Shown here piece after piece: positions 36,720 to 45,944 of a DNA stretch of 64,000 nucleotides (position 1 is its first letter; each line of letters opens with the position of its first letter). The translations under genes were made by a program, and so were the position numbers. Where the stretch lies: positions 1,116,001 through 1,180,000 of the forward strand of contig NZ_JAXOJT010000001.1 in assembly GCF_036663835.1 (NCBI RefSeq), in the 5' to 3' direction. Source of the DNA: Sphingomonas sp. LT1P40 (GTDB lineage Bacteria; Pseudomonadota; Alphaproteobacteria; Sphingomonadales; Sphingomonadaceae). Below the pieces are notes generated by a model. That model ran no database searches, was not told the origin of the DNA, and was given only the letters and a program-made list of their open reading frames with translations.

Positions 36720-38822
36720 TCAGGGCAGCATCCGAACCCCAGGCTCACGATCCCAATACCGCTTCGCGGCCGCCGCCACGAACCCGTCGTCCAGCCCCAT
36801 CACGCCCGCATCCGACTTCACGCCCGCCTTGTCCAGCAACGGCTTGGCCTCATCACTCGCGGCAATCGCCTTCAAATGCCCGAAAGCATCCATCACGAAC
36901 TGCACCGCTGCGCCTTCGTTCAGGAGCTTCGCCGTGCCCTCCTTCGACAGAGCGATCGCCACGGCATCCGCCATCACCGACGGATAACCGGCCAATTGCG
37001 CATCGGCCTTCAACAGCGACCCGTCGGACATCTTCGCACCCCCAACCTTGGGCGCGACGATCACAGCGCGCGCGCCCGCACCCTCGATCGCCTTGGCCAG
37101 CTTTGCCACTGCCGCAGCATCCGATCCATCGGCCACCAAAATGGCGATCGAGCGCCCGACGATATCCTCCGGCTCAAGCGGCCCGTCGATGATCCGCAGC
37201 GCGGGCGACAGGTCGAAATCCTGAACCTCCGCCGCTGCCTTCGACGCTTTCGGCACCGGCATCCCGATTCCGTCCGCCACGCGTTTGGCCAGATCAGGAT
37301 CGACATTCACCAGATTCGCCACCGTCCGCACTCGGATATGCTCCAGCCCGACCTTGGACAGCTCGAACACCAGCGCAAAGGCGACATGCGCCTGTTCCGG
37401 CTCAGCCAGCGAGCGATAGAACATCCGCGCCTGGCTGTAATGGTCGGCAAAGCTTTCGGGCCGCAGCCGTAGCTTGTCCCCCTGCTCCTCCTGCGCTTCG
37501 CGGCCGGGATGCGTTTCAAACCCGGTCATCGGGCATTCACGCGGCCCGGTTTCCTCGCCCGCCAGGTCCAGGCTGTTGGGTTCGTAATTCGCGCGCCCCT
37601 TTGGCACATTCATCTGCATGTGCCCATCGCGCTGAAAGTTCATCACGGGGCATTTCGCCGCGTTGATCGGCAACTGGTGGAAATTTGTCGATCCCAGCCG
37701 CTTGAGCTGCGTGTCGAGATACGAGAACAGCCGCCCTTGCAACAGCGGATCGTTGCTGAAGTCGATCCCGGGCACGATGTTCCCCGGGCAGTACGCAACC
37801 TGCTCGGTCTCCGCGAAGAAATTGTCGGGATAGCGATCGAGCACCATCCGCCCGATCGGTCGCACCGGCAGCACTTCTTCGGGAATGATCTTCGTCGGAT
37901 CGAGCACGTCATAGGGGAGGCTATCGGCGAATGCCTCGTCGAACGCCTGAATGCCCAGCTCCCATTCGGGGAAATTGCCCAGGTCGATCGCCTCGAACAG
38001 GTCGCGGCGATGGAAATCAGGGTCGGCCCCGGCGATCTTCACCGCCTCGTCCCAACAGGTCGATTGCACGCCCTGTTTGGGCTTCCAGTGGAATTTGACG
38101 AAGGTCGACCTACCCTTGGCGTTGACGAGCCGGAACGTATGGACGCCAAATCCCTGCATCGTACGCAGCGAGCGCGGGATCGTGCGGTCACTCATCGCCC
38201 ACATGATCATGTGCGTCGATTCCGGCATCAGGCTGATGAAGTCCCAGAACGTGTCGTGTGCCGACGCCGCCTGCGGATAACCGCGATCGGCCTCCATCTT
38301 CACCGAATGGACAAGATCGGGAAACTTCATCGCATCCTGGATGAAGAACACCGGAATGTTGTTGCCAACCAAGTCCCAATTGCCTTCTTCGGTGTAGAAT
38401 TTCACGGCAAACCCACGCACGTCGCGCGGCGTATCGACCGACCCGGCCCCACCCGCGACGGTCGAGAAGCGCGTGAACACCGGCGTCCTCTTGCCCTTTT
38501 CGCTGAACAGCCCCGCCTTGGTCAGGTCGGACAAATCCTCATAGCTCTCGAAATACCCATGCGCCGCCGAACCCCGCGCATGGACGATCCGCTCTGGAAT
38601 TCGCTCATGATCGAAGTGGAAAATCTTCTCCCGCAGCACGAAATCTTCCAGCAGTACCGGTCCGCGCGCACCCGCCTTCAGCTGGTTCTGATTGTCGGAC
38701 ACGCGAATGCCCTGATTGGTGGTCAGGTGATCGGCACCCGCGTGATCGCCCTTGGCCGGAATACGCTGATGGGTTTCGCCGCCGTTACCGTGATCGGTGT
38801 CGAATTGCGTGTCGTCTGCCAT
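36720..38822 (-). CDS. katE: Large-subunit catalase HPII (KatE type)
   Basis: 700 residues from the ATG at 38822 ([12 protein letters not shown]); a GTG or ATG further upstream would add 16 residues. This is a clade-2 large catalase that breaks down hydrogen peroxide. Catalytic His is in [13 protein letters not shown], Asn in [14 protein letters not shown], and the proximal heme tyrosine in [13 protein letters not shown]. After the core there is a C-terminal flavodoxin-like domain ([20 protein letters not shown]), a feature of large catalases. It is a single gene, convergent with the broken toxin gene. Confidence 0.96.
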   Translation of the reverse strand: MADDTQFDTDHGNGGETHQRIPAKGDHAGADHLTTNQGIRVSDNQNQLKAGARGPVLLEDFVLREKIFHFDHERIPERIVHARGSAAHGYFESYEDLSDLTKAGLFSEKGKRTPVFTRFSTVAGGAGSVDTPRDVRGFAVKFYTEEGNWDLVGNNIPVFFIQDAMKFPDLVHSVKMEADRGYPQAASAHDTFWDFISLMPESTHMIMWAMSDRTIPRSLRTMQGFGVHTFRLVNAKGRSTFVKFHWKPKQGVQSTCWDEAVKIAGADPDFHRRDLFEAIDLGNFPEWELGIQAFDEAFADSLPYDVLDPTKIIPEEVLPVRPIGRMVLDRYPDNFFAETEQVAYCPGNIVPGIDFSNDPLLQGRLFSYLDTQLKRLGSTNFHQLPINAAKCPVMNFQRDGHMQMNVPKGRANYEPNSLDLAGEETGPRECPMTGFETHPGREAQEEQGDKLRLRPESFADHYSQARMFYRSLAEPEQAHVAFALVFELSKVGLEHIRVRTVANLVNVDPDLAKRVADGIGMPVPKASKAAAEVQDFDLSPALRIIDGPLEPEDIVGRSIAILVADGSDAAAVAKLAKAIEGAGARAVIVAPKVGGAKMSDGSLLKADAQLAGYPSVMADAVAIALSKEGTAKLLNEGAAVQFVMDAFGHLKAIAASDEAKPLLDKAGVKSDAGVMGLDDGFVAAAAKRYWDREPGVRMLP

Positions 38823-38919
38823 GTGCGAAGCTCCCGTGATGTGCTGCCCGCCTAACGGGCCGCACAGCATGAAGGGTCCGCCTCAATCGACGCTGCTAAC
38901 CTGAATCAACACGAATGTA

Positions 38920-40194
38920 TCAGGAGGTCGTCTCGCCATCCCGCTCTTTCAGCGCCAGTAATGCCACCAGACTGAGCACCGCCGCTGCACTTAGATACCA
39001 GCCGACCGGGGCCAGCCCGCCACCCTGCATCGCCAATGTCTGTGCAAAGAACGGGGTCAGCCCGCCGCCGATGACGCCGGCAATGTTGAACGTCATCGAC
39101 GCGCCAGTATAGCGCACGCGCGGCGGGAACAGCCCCGGCAGCCACGCGCCCAGCGGCCCATAGACGAATCCCATGCCGAACAGCAGCAGCGACAGGAAAA
39201 CGAACACGCCGGTAAGCCCTGCATCCATCAGCGGTGCCATCGCAAAGCCGCTCGCCGCCACCAGCACGCAGCCGCCCGCCAGCACCCGGCGCGGATCATA
39301 TTTGGCGTCCGCCATCCACGCCGCCAGATAAATGCCCCCTGCCATAAACAGGATCGCTACCAGCTGAACCTGCAGGAAGTCCGACATCGAATAGCCAAGC
39401 GATTTGGTGCCATATCCCAGCAGAAATGCGGTTGCGATGTAATAGGTGGCGAAGCAGCACACCGCGCCGATCGTCCCGCCCAGCAACGCCCCGCCATGCC
39501 GCTTCGTTACTTCGCCCAGCGGCACTTTCGGCGGCGGTGCTTCCTTCAGCGATGCGGCAAACTCGGGTGTTTCGGTCAGCTTCAGCCGCACCCACAGGCC
39601 AACGGCCACCAACGCGGCCGACAGGATGAATGGAATCCGCCAGCCCCACTCGGCAAACTCCTCCGGCGTCATCCACATCAGCAGCAACAAAAACAGCCCG
39701 TTCGCGGCGATAAACCCCGCCGGCGCCCCCATCTGTGGCGCTGCACCAAAGCGCGCGCGCCAGCCCGGTGGCGCATTCTCGACCGCCAGCAATGCCGCGC
39801 CGCCCCATTCGCCGCCAAGACCAAAGCCCTGCCCGAACCGCAACAGGCACAGTAGAGCAGGCGCAACCCAGCCCGCCATCGCATAGGTCGGCAGGAACGC
39901 TACCAGCGTCGTCGAAATGCCCATCGTCAGCAGCGACGCGACCAATGTCGCCTTGCGCCCGATGCGGTCGCCATAATGGCCGAACACCGCCGCCCCCAAA
40001 GGCCGCGCAAAGAACGCGATCGACAGCGTCAGATACGCCCAAAGCTGCTTCTCGGCGTCAGTGCCCGTGAAGAACACCCCTCCGAATACCAAAGCGGCGG
40101 CGGTCGCATAGATATAGAAATCGTAGAACTCGATCCCCGTCCCAACGAAGCTCGCCCATAGCGCGCGGCGTTGCCGTGCCCGGTCAGTGTTCAT
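38920..40194 (-). CDS. MFS transporter, metabolite:H+ symporter (MHS) type
   Basis: 424 residues from the ATG at 40194; another ATG is 12 nt upstream. It has twelve hydrophobic segments and the MHS family signatures: GTGIEFYDFYIYATAAALVF in helix 1, FFARPLGAAVFGHYGDRIGRK between helices 2 and 3, and FGQGFGLGGEWGGAALLAVE. MHS transporters import organic acids, shikimate, proline or betaine with protons. The substrate here is not clear from context. The neighbours are katE and a small membrane protein. Confidence 0.88.
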   Translation of the reverse strand: MNTDRARQRRALWASFVGTGIEFYDFYIYATAAALVFGGVFFTGTDAEKQLWAYLTLSIAFFARPLGAAVFGHYGDRIGRKATLVASLLTMGISTTLVAFLPTYAMAGWVAPALLCLLRFGQGFGLGGEWGGAALLAVENAPPGWRARFGAAPQMGAPAGFIAANGLFLLLLMWMTPEEFAEWGWRIPFILSAALVAVGLWVRLKLTETPEFAASLKEAPPPKVPLGEVTKRHGGALLGGTIGAVCCFATYYIATAFLLGYGTKSLGYSMSDFLQVQLVAILFMAGGIYLAAWMADAKYDPRRVLAGGCVLVAASGFAMAPLMDAGLTGVFVFLSLLLFGMGFVYGPLGAWLPGLFPPRVRYTGASMTFNIAGVIGGGLTPFFAQTLAMQGGGLAPVGWYLSAAAVLSLVALLALKERDGETTS

Positions 40195-40229
40195 CACTCC
40201 CCCCATTTCCGTGCCCGTCCCCGCAGGCT

Positions 40230-40433
40230 TCATTTGGTCTCGTCGAAACAGGTCGTGCGCAACACCTGCACGACCTGGCCCTTGTCGTCCTTCACCTCTT
40301 TGCGCCCTTCGACGCACGCCTTTTGCTGCGGCTGATCGGAAAAGCTGCCGGTGCGCCACGCGACATAAGCCGCGATCACAGCGATGCCGAGGACGATGCC
40401 GAGCCGCAATTTGCGCTGTCGCAGAAACTTCAT
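40230..40433 (-). CDS. Small membrane-anchored hypothetical protein
   Basis: 67 residues. A basic N-terminus (KFLRQRKLR) is followed by one hydrophobic helix (LGIVLGIAVIAAYVAW) and an exported or periplasmic part with two cysteines (KACVEGRKEV and RTTCFDETK). A disulfide between these is possible. No known family. It lies 35 nt upstream of the MHS transporter on the same strand and may be co-transcribed. Confidence 0.6.
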   Translation of the reverse strand: MKFLRQRKLRLGIVLGIAVIAAYVAWRTGSFSDQPQQKACVEGRKEVKDDKGQVVQVLRTTCFDETK

Positions 40434-40509
40434 CCCCGCTCACTGCCGCACTCTGCCCGCCCTTGCAATGAAACTTGCCCCCGCCCCCCACGTTCCCTAA
40501 CTGTTCGCC

Positions 40510-42795
40510 ATGAGTTTCCCCGCGCCCTCCCCCGACGATCCCCCCTATCTGCGCGGCCTCAATTCGCCGCAGCGCGAGGCCGTTCTTACCACCGACGGCC
40601 CGGTCCTCGTCCTCGCGGGGGCCGGTACCGGCAAGACCGCCGCGCTCACCGCCCGGCTCGCGCATTTGCTGTGGACGCGCAAAGCCTATCCGTCGGAAAT
40701 CCTCAGTGTCACCTTCACCAACAAGGCGGCGCGCGAGATGAAGGAACGCGTTCACCGAATTATCGGCGACGCGGTAGAGGGGATGCCGTGGCTCGGCACC
40801 TTCCACGCAATCGGTGCCAAGATGCTCCGCCGCCACGCCGAGCTGGTCGGGTTGCAGTCGAACTTCACCATCCTCGACACCGACGATCAGCTACGCCTGC
40901 TCAAACAACTCATTCAGGCCAACGATCTCGACGAGAAGCGCTGGCCCGCGCGCCAGCTCGGCGGCCTGATCGACGGGTGGAAGAACAAGGGGCTGACCCC
41001 CGCCATGCTCGACGCGGGCGAGTCCGAGCATTTCGCCGCTGGCAAGGGCCAGTCGATGTATCAGCAATATCAGGACCGCCTGAAAACGCTCAACGCCTGC
41101 GATTTCGGCGACCTGCTGCTCCACGTTCTCACCATATTACGCACCCACCGTGACGTGCTGGAGCAATATCAGCAGCGCTTCCGCTACATCATGGTCGACG
41201 AGTATCAGGACACCAACAGCGTCCAGTATCTGTGGCTCCGCCTGCTCGCACAGGAGCGCAAGAATATCTGCTGCGTCGGTGACGACGATCAGTCGATCTA
41301 CTCGTGGCGCGGGGCGCAGGTCGAAAATATCCTGAAGTTCGAGAAGGATTTTCCGGGCGCAAAAATCGTCCGCCTCGAACAGAATTACCGCTCCACCCCG
41401 CACATCCTCGCGGCGGCCAGCGGCGTCATCGCCAACAATGGCGGCCGTCTTGGCAAGACGCTATGGACCGAGGAAGCCGAGGGCGAGAAGGTCAAGGTCA
41501 TCGGCGTGTGGGACGGCCCCGAAGAGGCGCGCCGGGTTGGCGAAGAAGTCGAATCCGCCCAACGGCATCAGGGGAGGTCGCTCGACGAATTCGCCATCCT
41601 GGTCCGCGCGCAGCATCAGACCCGCGAGTTCGAGGACCGCTTCATCGCGATCGGCCTGCCCTACCGCATCGTCGGCGGCTTCCGCTTTTACGAACGCGCC
41701 GAAATCCGAGATGCGCTCGCTTATCTCCGCATCGTCCACCAACCGTCCGACGACTTGGCGTTCGAGCGCATCGTCAACGTCCCCAAGCGTGGCCTGGGCG
41801 ACAAGGCGATTGCCAAAATCCACCAACTCGCCCGCGCACAGGGCAGCCCCTTGCTCACCGCCGCCGCCCGCATCCTCGACACCGACGAACTGACGCCGCA
41901 AGCCCGCCGCGCGCTCGGCAATTTCGTCGGCGACATCGCGCGCTGGCGCGACATGGCGACGCAACTGCCGCACGCCGAACTCGCCCGGCAATTGCTCGAC
42001 GAAAGCGGCTACACCGCGATGTGGCAGGTCGATCGCACCGCCGAAGCCGCCGGTCGCCTCGAAAACCTGGGCGAACTCGTCCGCGCGATGGAGGAATATG
42101 AAACCCTCGGCGCGTTCCTCGAACACGTTTCGCTCGTCATGGACAATGACGCCAACGCCGCCGAGGCCAAGGTCACGATCATGACCATCCACGCCGCCAA
42201 GGGCCTGGAATATGACACTGTATTCCTCGTCGGCTGGGAGGAAGGCTTGTTCCCGTCGCAACGCTCGCTCGATGAAGGCGGCCTCGCCTCGCTCGAGGAA
42301 GAACGCCGCCTCGCTTATGTCGCCATCACCCGCGCCCGCCGCCGCGCGCTCATCATCCACGCCGCGAACCGCCGCATCTATGGCCAATGGACCAGCAGCA
42401 TCCCCAGTCGCTTTGTCGGCGAGCTGCCGGAGGCGCATGTCGATGCCGAAACCACGCTGTCCGGTGGCGCATCGCTCTGGCGCGCCAACTGGAGCGAAAA
42501 CGCCGATCCCTTCGCCCATGTCGAACGCGGCACCGGCCGCGGCCCCGGCTGGCAACGCGCCGCCTCGCCGTCGTCCAGCTTCACCACCGCCCCCAAACGC
42601 ATCGTCGAAAGCCGCGCCAGCGCCGTCAGCATCGGCAACAAGGGCCGCGACGACCTGTCGCTTGGCATGCGCGTCTTCCACCAGAAATTCGGTTATGGCG
42701 AAATCGTCGAGATCGAGGGCAACAAGCTGGAGATCGAGTTCGAGACGAGCGGACGAAAGCGGGTGATGGATAGTTTTGTGTCGATCCCCGCCTGA
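40510..42795 (+). CDS. UvrD/PcrA-family ATP-dependent DNA helicase
   Basis: 761 residues. This is a superfamily 1A 3'-5' helicase for DNA repair and replication restart. Motifs are in order: Q motif LNSPQREAV; Walker A GAGTGKT (residues 37-43); FTNKAAREM (Ia); Walker B VDEYQDTN; DDDQSIYSWRGA (III); RLEQNYRS (IV); MTIHAAKGLEYDTVFLVGWE (V); and VAITRARRR (VI). A C-terminal Tudor-like segment (VFHQKFGYGEIVEIEGNKLEI) is typical of PcrA/UvrD. Either symbol could apply, so I leave it blank. Confidence 0.95.
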   Translation: MSFPAPSPDDPPYLRGLNSPQREAVLTTDGPVLVLAGAGTGKTAALTARLAHLLWTRKAYPSEILSVTFTNKAAREMKERVHRIIGDAVEGMPWLGTFHAIGAKMLRRHAELVGLQSNFTILDTDDQLRLLKQLIQANDLDEKRWPARQLGGLIDGWKNKGLTPAMLDAGESEHFAAGKGQSMYQQYQDRLKTLNACDFGDLLLHVLTILRTHRDVLEQYQQRFRYIMVDEYQDTNSVQYLWLRLLAQERKNICCVGDDDQSIYSWRGAQVENILKFEKDFPGAKIVRLEQNYRSTPHILAAASGVIANNGGRLGKTLWTEEAEGEKVKVIGVWDGPEEARRVGEEVESAQRHQGRSLDEFAILVRAQHQTREFEDRFIAIGLPYRIVGGFRFYERAEIRDALAYLRIVHQPSDDLAFERIVNVPKRGLGDKAIAKIHQLARAQGSPLLTAAARILDTDELTPQARRALGNFVGDIARWRDMATQLPHAELARQLLDESGYTAMWQVDRTAEAAGRLENLGELVRAMEEYETLGAFLEHVSLVMDNDANAAEAKVTIMTIHAAKGLEYDTVFLVGWEEGLFPSQRSLDEGGLASLEEERRLAYVAITRARRRALIIHAANRRIYGQWTSSIPSRFVGELPEAHVDAETTLSGGASLWRANWSENADPFAHVERGTGRGPGWQRAASPSSSFTTAPKRIVESRASAVSIGNKGRDDLSLGMRVFHQKFGYGEIVEIEGNKLEIEFETSGRKRVMDSFVSIPA

Positions 42796-42810
42796 CTCTA
42801 TTCCCTCCAC

Positions 42811-42828
42811 TCCGGCGTTGAGCCGGGG
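42811..42828. repeat. Short palindrome between convergent helicase and parE-like genes
   Basis: The sequence TCCGGCGTTGAGCCGG forms a stem CCGGC/GCCGG with a GTTGA loop in the 68-nt gap between two convergent genes. It resembles a half-REP motif common in sphingomonads (from memory) and may act as a weak bidirectional terminator. There is no T-run after it. Confidence 0.45.
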
Positions 42829-42863
42829 TCCCGCTTCTTCATTTCAACTGACACGAAGGCGGC

Positions 42864-43175
42864 TCAATCCGGGTCGTGAAACACCCGACTCAGATCCCGC
42901 CCGCCATAAGACACACCCACGATCGAAACGACGTTCTCGACAACCAGATAGCCAATCACCACCCGCCGCTCGAACGATAACGTCCGTAGCCCCGGCATCA
43001 GATCGTCGCGCGGTGAACCCCGCAGTGCAAAGGTGTCCAGGCGTTCGCATTGCGCCTCGATCCGCCGGACATAGCGTCTCGCCACATGCGGCCCGGACTC
43101 ACCGGCGATATAACGATAGAGATCGAGCAATTGCGCCTGCGCCAGGTCCGAATAAACCACCCTATAGCGCATCAT
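42864..43175 (-). CDS. ParE/RelE-family toxin
   Basis: 103 residues. The ParE-like fold is indicated by YRVVYSDLAQAQLLDLYRYIAG at the start, then ARRYVRRIEAQCERLDTFALRG and the beta-strand region RTLSFERRVVIGYLV, ending VGVSYGGRDLSRVF. ParE toxins block gyrase; RelE toxins cut mRNA. Which one applies cannot be settled from sequence alone. Its start overlaps the upstream antitoxin stop by 4 nt. Unlike the pair at 36239, this toxin appears complete. Confidence 0.83.
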   Translation of the reverse strand: MMRYRVVYSDLAQAQLLDLYRYIAGESGPHVARRYVRRIEAQCERLDTFALRGSPRDDLMPGLRTLSFERRVVIGYLVVENVVSIVGVSYGGRDLSRVFHDPD

Positions 43176-43468
43176 TCGCCGCGAACGGTCCGCTCATGCA
43201 ACGCGTCGATCTGCGCTCGGACTTCCTCGGGCGAGTACATCCGCTCCTTGCCATCACGCACCCGTTGCGCCGTTGGCACCACCGTCTCGCGTAGCCAATG
43301 CTCGACCTCGGCATCCCAGGCCGGATCATCCTCCCGCGCCGCCAACGCGCGCAACCCCTCCTCAATCACCGCACTGACGCTCTCATACTCACCTGCACTG
43401 ACCCGCGCCTCTACGGCATCGGCCACATCGTCGGGCAGTTCGACTGAAAGGCGGCGAGTGGATTCCAT
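43172..43468 (-). CDS. ParD-type ribbon-helix-helix antitoxin
   Basis: 98 residues from the ATG at 43468 (MESTRRLSVELPDDVADAVE). The N-terminal ribbon-helix-helix part (RRLSVELPDDVADAVEARVSAGEYESVSAVIEEGLRAL) is a typical DNA-binding antitoxin that would repress its own operon. The C-terminal half, with an acidic segment and the helix SPEEVRAQIDALHERTVRG, would bind and neutralise the toxin. It overlaps the toxin gene by 4 nt, the usual order for ParDE. Confidence 0.85.
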   Translation of the reverse strand: MESTRRLSVELPDDVADAVEARVSAGEYESVSAVIEEGLRALAAREDDPAWDAEVEHWLRETVVPTAQRVRDGKERMYSPEEVRAQIDALHERTVRGE

Positions 43469-43632
43469 CGGTATCATCCTTGCGATAGGGTGCGAGGATA
43501 TAGCGGAACCCGTCCGGCTTCAAGAAAGTGCTCGGTGTGCGGCAGAAACCTGCGCGATTCGACCGCTCGCCGCATCTCTGCTTAAATCCCCCGCAACCGG
43601 TCCCAGCACCGGTACAATGGGGGAGCCATGCG

Positions 43633-43857
43633 ATGCGATGCACCAAACCATGCCCGAAATGTCAGCGCTCGATGACCGAGGGGTTCGTGATCGACAACAC
43701 CTATGGCGCGCGCGGCGTCAGCAGCTGGCTGGAGGGGACGCCGGCGAAGAGTATCTGGGTGGGCGTGAAGCTGGAGGGGCGGAAACCGATCGAGATCAGG
43801 ACGTGGCGCTGTGACGGGTGCGGCTTTCTGGAGAGCTATGCGCCGCCGCCACGATGA
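43633..43857 (+). CDS. Small zinc-ribbon protein
   Basis: 74 residues from the ATG at 43633. Two CxxC pairs (CPKC near residue 7 and CDGC near residue 58) would hold one zinc ion. The segment between them (MTEGFVIDNTYGARGVSSWLEG and IEIRTWRCDGCG) fits a small PF20097/DUF6487-like zinc-ribbon family as I remember it. Function unknown. It lies 122 nt upstream of the CDP-alcohol transferase gene. Confidence 0.68.
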   Translation: MRCTKPCPKCQRSMTEGFVIDNTYGARGVSSWLEGTPAKSIWVGVKLEGRKPIEIRTWRCDGCGFLESYAPPPR

Positions 43858-43979
43858 GCCGCCCTGCCACAAACGCACCGTCGCTGCCCGAAACCGGGAC
43901 ACCGGTTTCTCGACAGCAACCGGCGGACTGTAACAACTCGGTTGGTGACCAATGGCGAAACACTGTTTATGACGTGGCA

Positions 43980-44849
43980 ATGACAGGCGTGTTACCGGAT
44001 GGATCGCGGGATCTCCGCATCGAGGATCCGACCAATCTCTGGATCGTTCACCCGGCGGGGCGCAGGCTGCTCCCGCTGTTCGTCGCGCGTGGCATTTCGG
44101 CCAATATTGTGTCGGTCGGCGGGCTGGTTCTGGGCACGCTCGCTGCGCTTTCCTATGCCAATTGGGGCCATTGGCAGTTCGCGGTCATGGGGCTGTTGCT
44201 GTCGATCGCGTGGTTGATCGCCGACGGCCTCGACGGGATGATCGCCCGCGCCACCAACACCGCCAGCCCGCTGGGTCGCGCACTTGACGGGCTGTGCGAT
44301 CATGGCGTGTTCGCACTGATCTATATCGCGCTGGCCATTTCCATCGGCACGATCGAGGGCTGGGTGTTGTCGGTCACCGCCGGGATATTCCACGCCGTGC
44401 AGTCGAACCTGTACGAGAGCGAGCGCGCGCGGTTCCATCGGCGGATCAAGGGCGTCGCCGCCGCCCCGCCCGTCCCCAGCCGCAACCCGCTGGTCCAGCT
44501 CTATGATTATGTCGCGGGCACGATCGACCGATTCGCGCAGTCGTTCGACAATGTCCTGCGCGCCGCACCCGATCCCGCGCGACTCGCCGCCGATTACGGC
44601 GTGCGGGCCGCGCGTCCGCTCCACCTAATGAGCCTGCTCAGCGCCAATGTCCGCGTCATTGCGATCTTTCTCGCTTGCGTGGGCGGCGATCCGCGCTTCT
44701 TCTGGTGGTTTGAAATCGTGCCGCTGACCGTAATCCTGGTCGTCGGCCTTATCTGGCATCGCATCGTGGAGGGTCGCCTCATCCGGGGCGGCGCCGCTGC
44801 GTATCTTCATCAACCAACACACACCCTCATAGGACAAGACAAACAATGA
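43980..44849 (+). CDS. CDP-alcohol phosphotransferase, candidate CDP-inositol-dependent enzyme
   Basis: 289 residues from the ATG at 43980. It is a membrane protein with about six hydrophobic helices. The CDP-alcohol phosphotransferase motif is complete: Asp82-Gly-Leu-Asp85-Gly86, Ala89-Arg90, Gly99, Asp103 and Asp107. These enzymes swap CMP from a CDP-alcohol for another alcohol in the membrane. The next gene makes inositol-1-phosphate and overlaps it by 4 nt. A cytidylyltransferase-like gene follows. I infer that it uses either CDP-inositol with a lipid or inositol-phosphate acceptor, or CDP-diacylglycerol with inositol-1-phosphate. The acceptor is not known. Confidence 0.85.
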   Translation: MTGVLPDGSRDLRIEDPTNLWIVHPAGRRLLPLFVARGISANIVSVGGLVLGTLAALSYANWGHWQFAVMGLLLSIAWLIADGLDGMIARATNTASPLGRALDGLCDHGVFALIYIALAISIGTIEGWVLSVTAGIFHAVQSNLYESERARFHRRIKGVAAAPPVPSRNPLVQLYDYVAGTIDRFAQSFDNVLRAAPDPARLAADYGVRAARPLHLMSLLSANVRVIAIFLACVGGDPRFFWWFEIVPLTVILVVGLIWHRIVEGRLIRGGAAAYLHQPTHTLIGQDKQ

Positions 44850-45937
44850 CGAGCATCAACATCGCCCTGGTCGGCGTCGGCAATTGTTCCAGCTCGCTGG
44901 TGCAGGGCCTGTCGCATTATCGTGAAGGCGCGAACGACACGATCGGCCTGATGCACGTCGATCTGGGCGGTTACCGCCCCAGCGACATCAAGGTCGTCGC
45001 CGCATGGGACGTCGATTCGCGCAAGGTGGGCAAGGACGTGGCGGAGGCGATCTTCGCCAAACCGAATTGCACCGCGATCTTCTGCGACACGGTCGAGCCG
45101 ACCGGCGCAGTGGTCCAGATGGGCCGCATCCTCGACGGCGTCGCCGAGCATATGGACGAATATAATGACGACCGTACCTTTATCGTCGCCAAAGCACGCG
45201 AAGCGACCAAGGACGAAGTCGTCGCCATGCTGCGCGCGACCAAGACCGACGTGTTGATGAACTATCTGCCCGTCGGATCGCAGAAAGCCAGCGAATTCTA
45301 CGCCGAATGCGCGCTCGAAGCCGGCGTCGCGTTCGTCAACAACATTCCCGTGTTCATCGCCAGCAACCCCGAATGGGCGCAGCGCTTCATCGATGCCGGC
45401 GTGCCGATCATCGGCGACGACATCAAGGCACAGCTGGGCGCGACGATCGTCCACCGCGTGCTGACCGACCTGTTCGCCAAGCGCGGCGTGAAGCTGGAGC
45501 GGACCTACCAGCTCAACACGGGCGGCAATACCGATTTCCTGAATATGTCGAACCACCGCCGCCTGGCGTCGAAGAAGATTTCCAAGACCGAAGCGGTGCA
45601 GTCGGTTGCGGCCGAGCGGTTGGAGGACGAGAATGTCCATATCGGCCCGTCCGACTATGTGCCGTGGCAGAACGACAACAAGGTCTGCTTCCTGCGCATG
45701 GAAGGGTCGATGTTCGGCGGCGTGCCGATGAACCTGGAACTGCGCCTGTCGGTTGAAGACTCGCCCAACAGCGCCGGCGTGGCCATCGACATGATCCGTT
45801 GTGCCAAGATCGCCAAGGATCGCGGCATCGCTGGACCGATCGACGCGGCATCGGCCTATTTCTGCAAGCATCCGCGCACGCAGATGACTGACGATCTCGC
45901 GGCGCAGGCAGTCGAAGACTTCATCGCTGCCGCTTGA
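44846..45937 (+). CDS. myo-Inositol-1-phosphate synthase (Ino1 type)
   Basis: 363 residues. It converts glucose-6-phosphate to L-myo-inositol-1-phosphate with NAD as cofactor. The NAD-binding start is NIALVGVGNCSSSLVQGL. Core motifs are DVLMNYLPVGSQKAS, FVNNIPVFIASNPEWA, IIGDDIKAQLGATIVHRVL, LNTGGNTDFLNM, HIGPSDYVPW and SPNSAGVAIDMIR. This closely resembles the mycobacterial enzyme, not the longer eukaryotic type. Its ATG overlaps the CDP-alcohol transferase stop, so synthesis and use of inositol phosphate are directly coupled. Confidence 0.95.
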   Translation: MTSINIALVGVGNCSSSLVQGLSHYREGANDTIGLMHVDLGGYRPSDIKVVAAWDVDSRKVGKDVAEAIFAKPNCTAIFCDTVEPTGAVVQMGRILDGVAEHMDEYNDDRTFIVAKAREATKDEVVAMLRATKTDVLMNYLPVGSQKASEFYAECALEAGVAFVNNIPVFIASNPEWAQRFIDAGVPIIGDDIKAQLGATIVHRVLTDLFAKRGVKLERTYQLNTGGNTDFLNMSNHRRLASKKISKTEAVQSVAAERLEDENVHIGPSDYVPWQNDNKVCFLRMEGSMFGGVPMNLELRLSVEDSPNSAGVAIDMIRCAKIAKDRGIAGPIDAASAYFCKHPRTQMTDDLAAQAVEDFIAAA

Positions 45938-45944
45938 TCGCAGC

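Noticed and set aside
41461..42810. 449-residue open frame on the minus strand
   Set aside because: Antisense to the UvrD-type helicase, which has every superfamily 1 motif.
36239..43468. Two toxin-antitoxin modules considered as edges of a mobile island
   Set aside because: The genes between them (katE, MHS transporter, helicase) look like chromosomal genes of normal composition. There is no integrase, tRNA or direct repeat.
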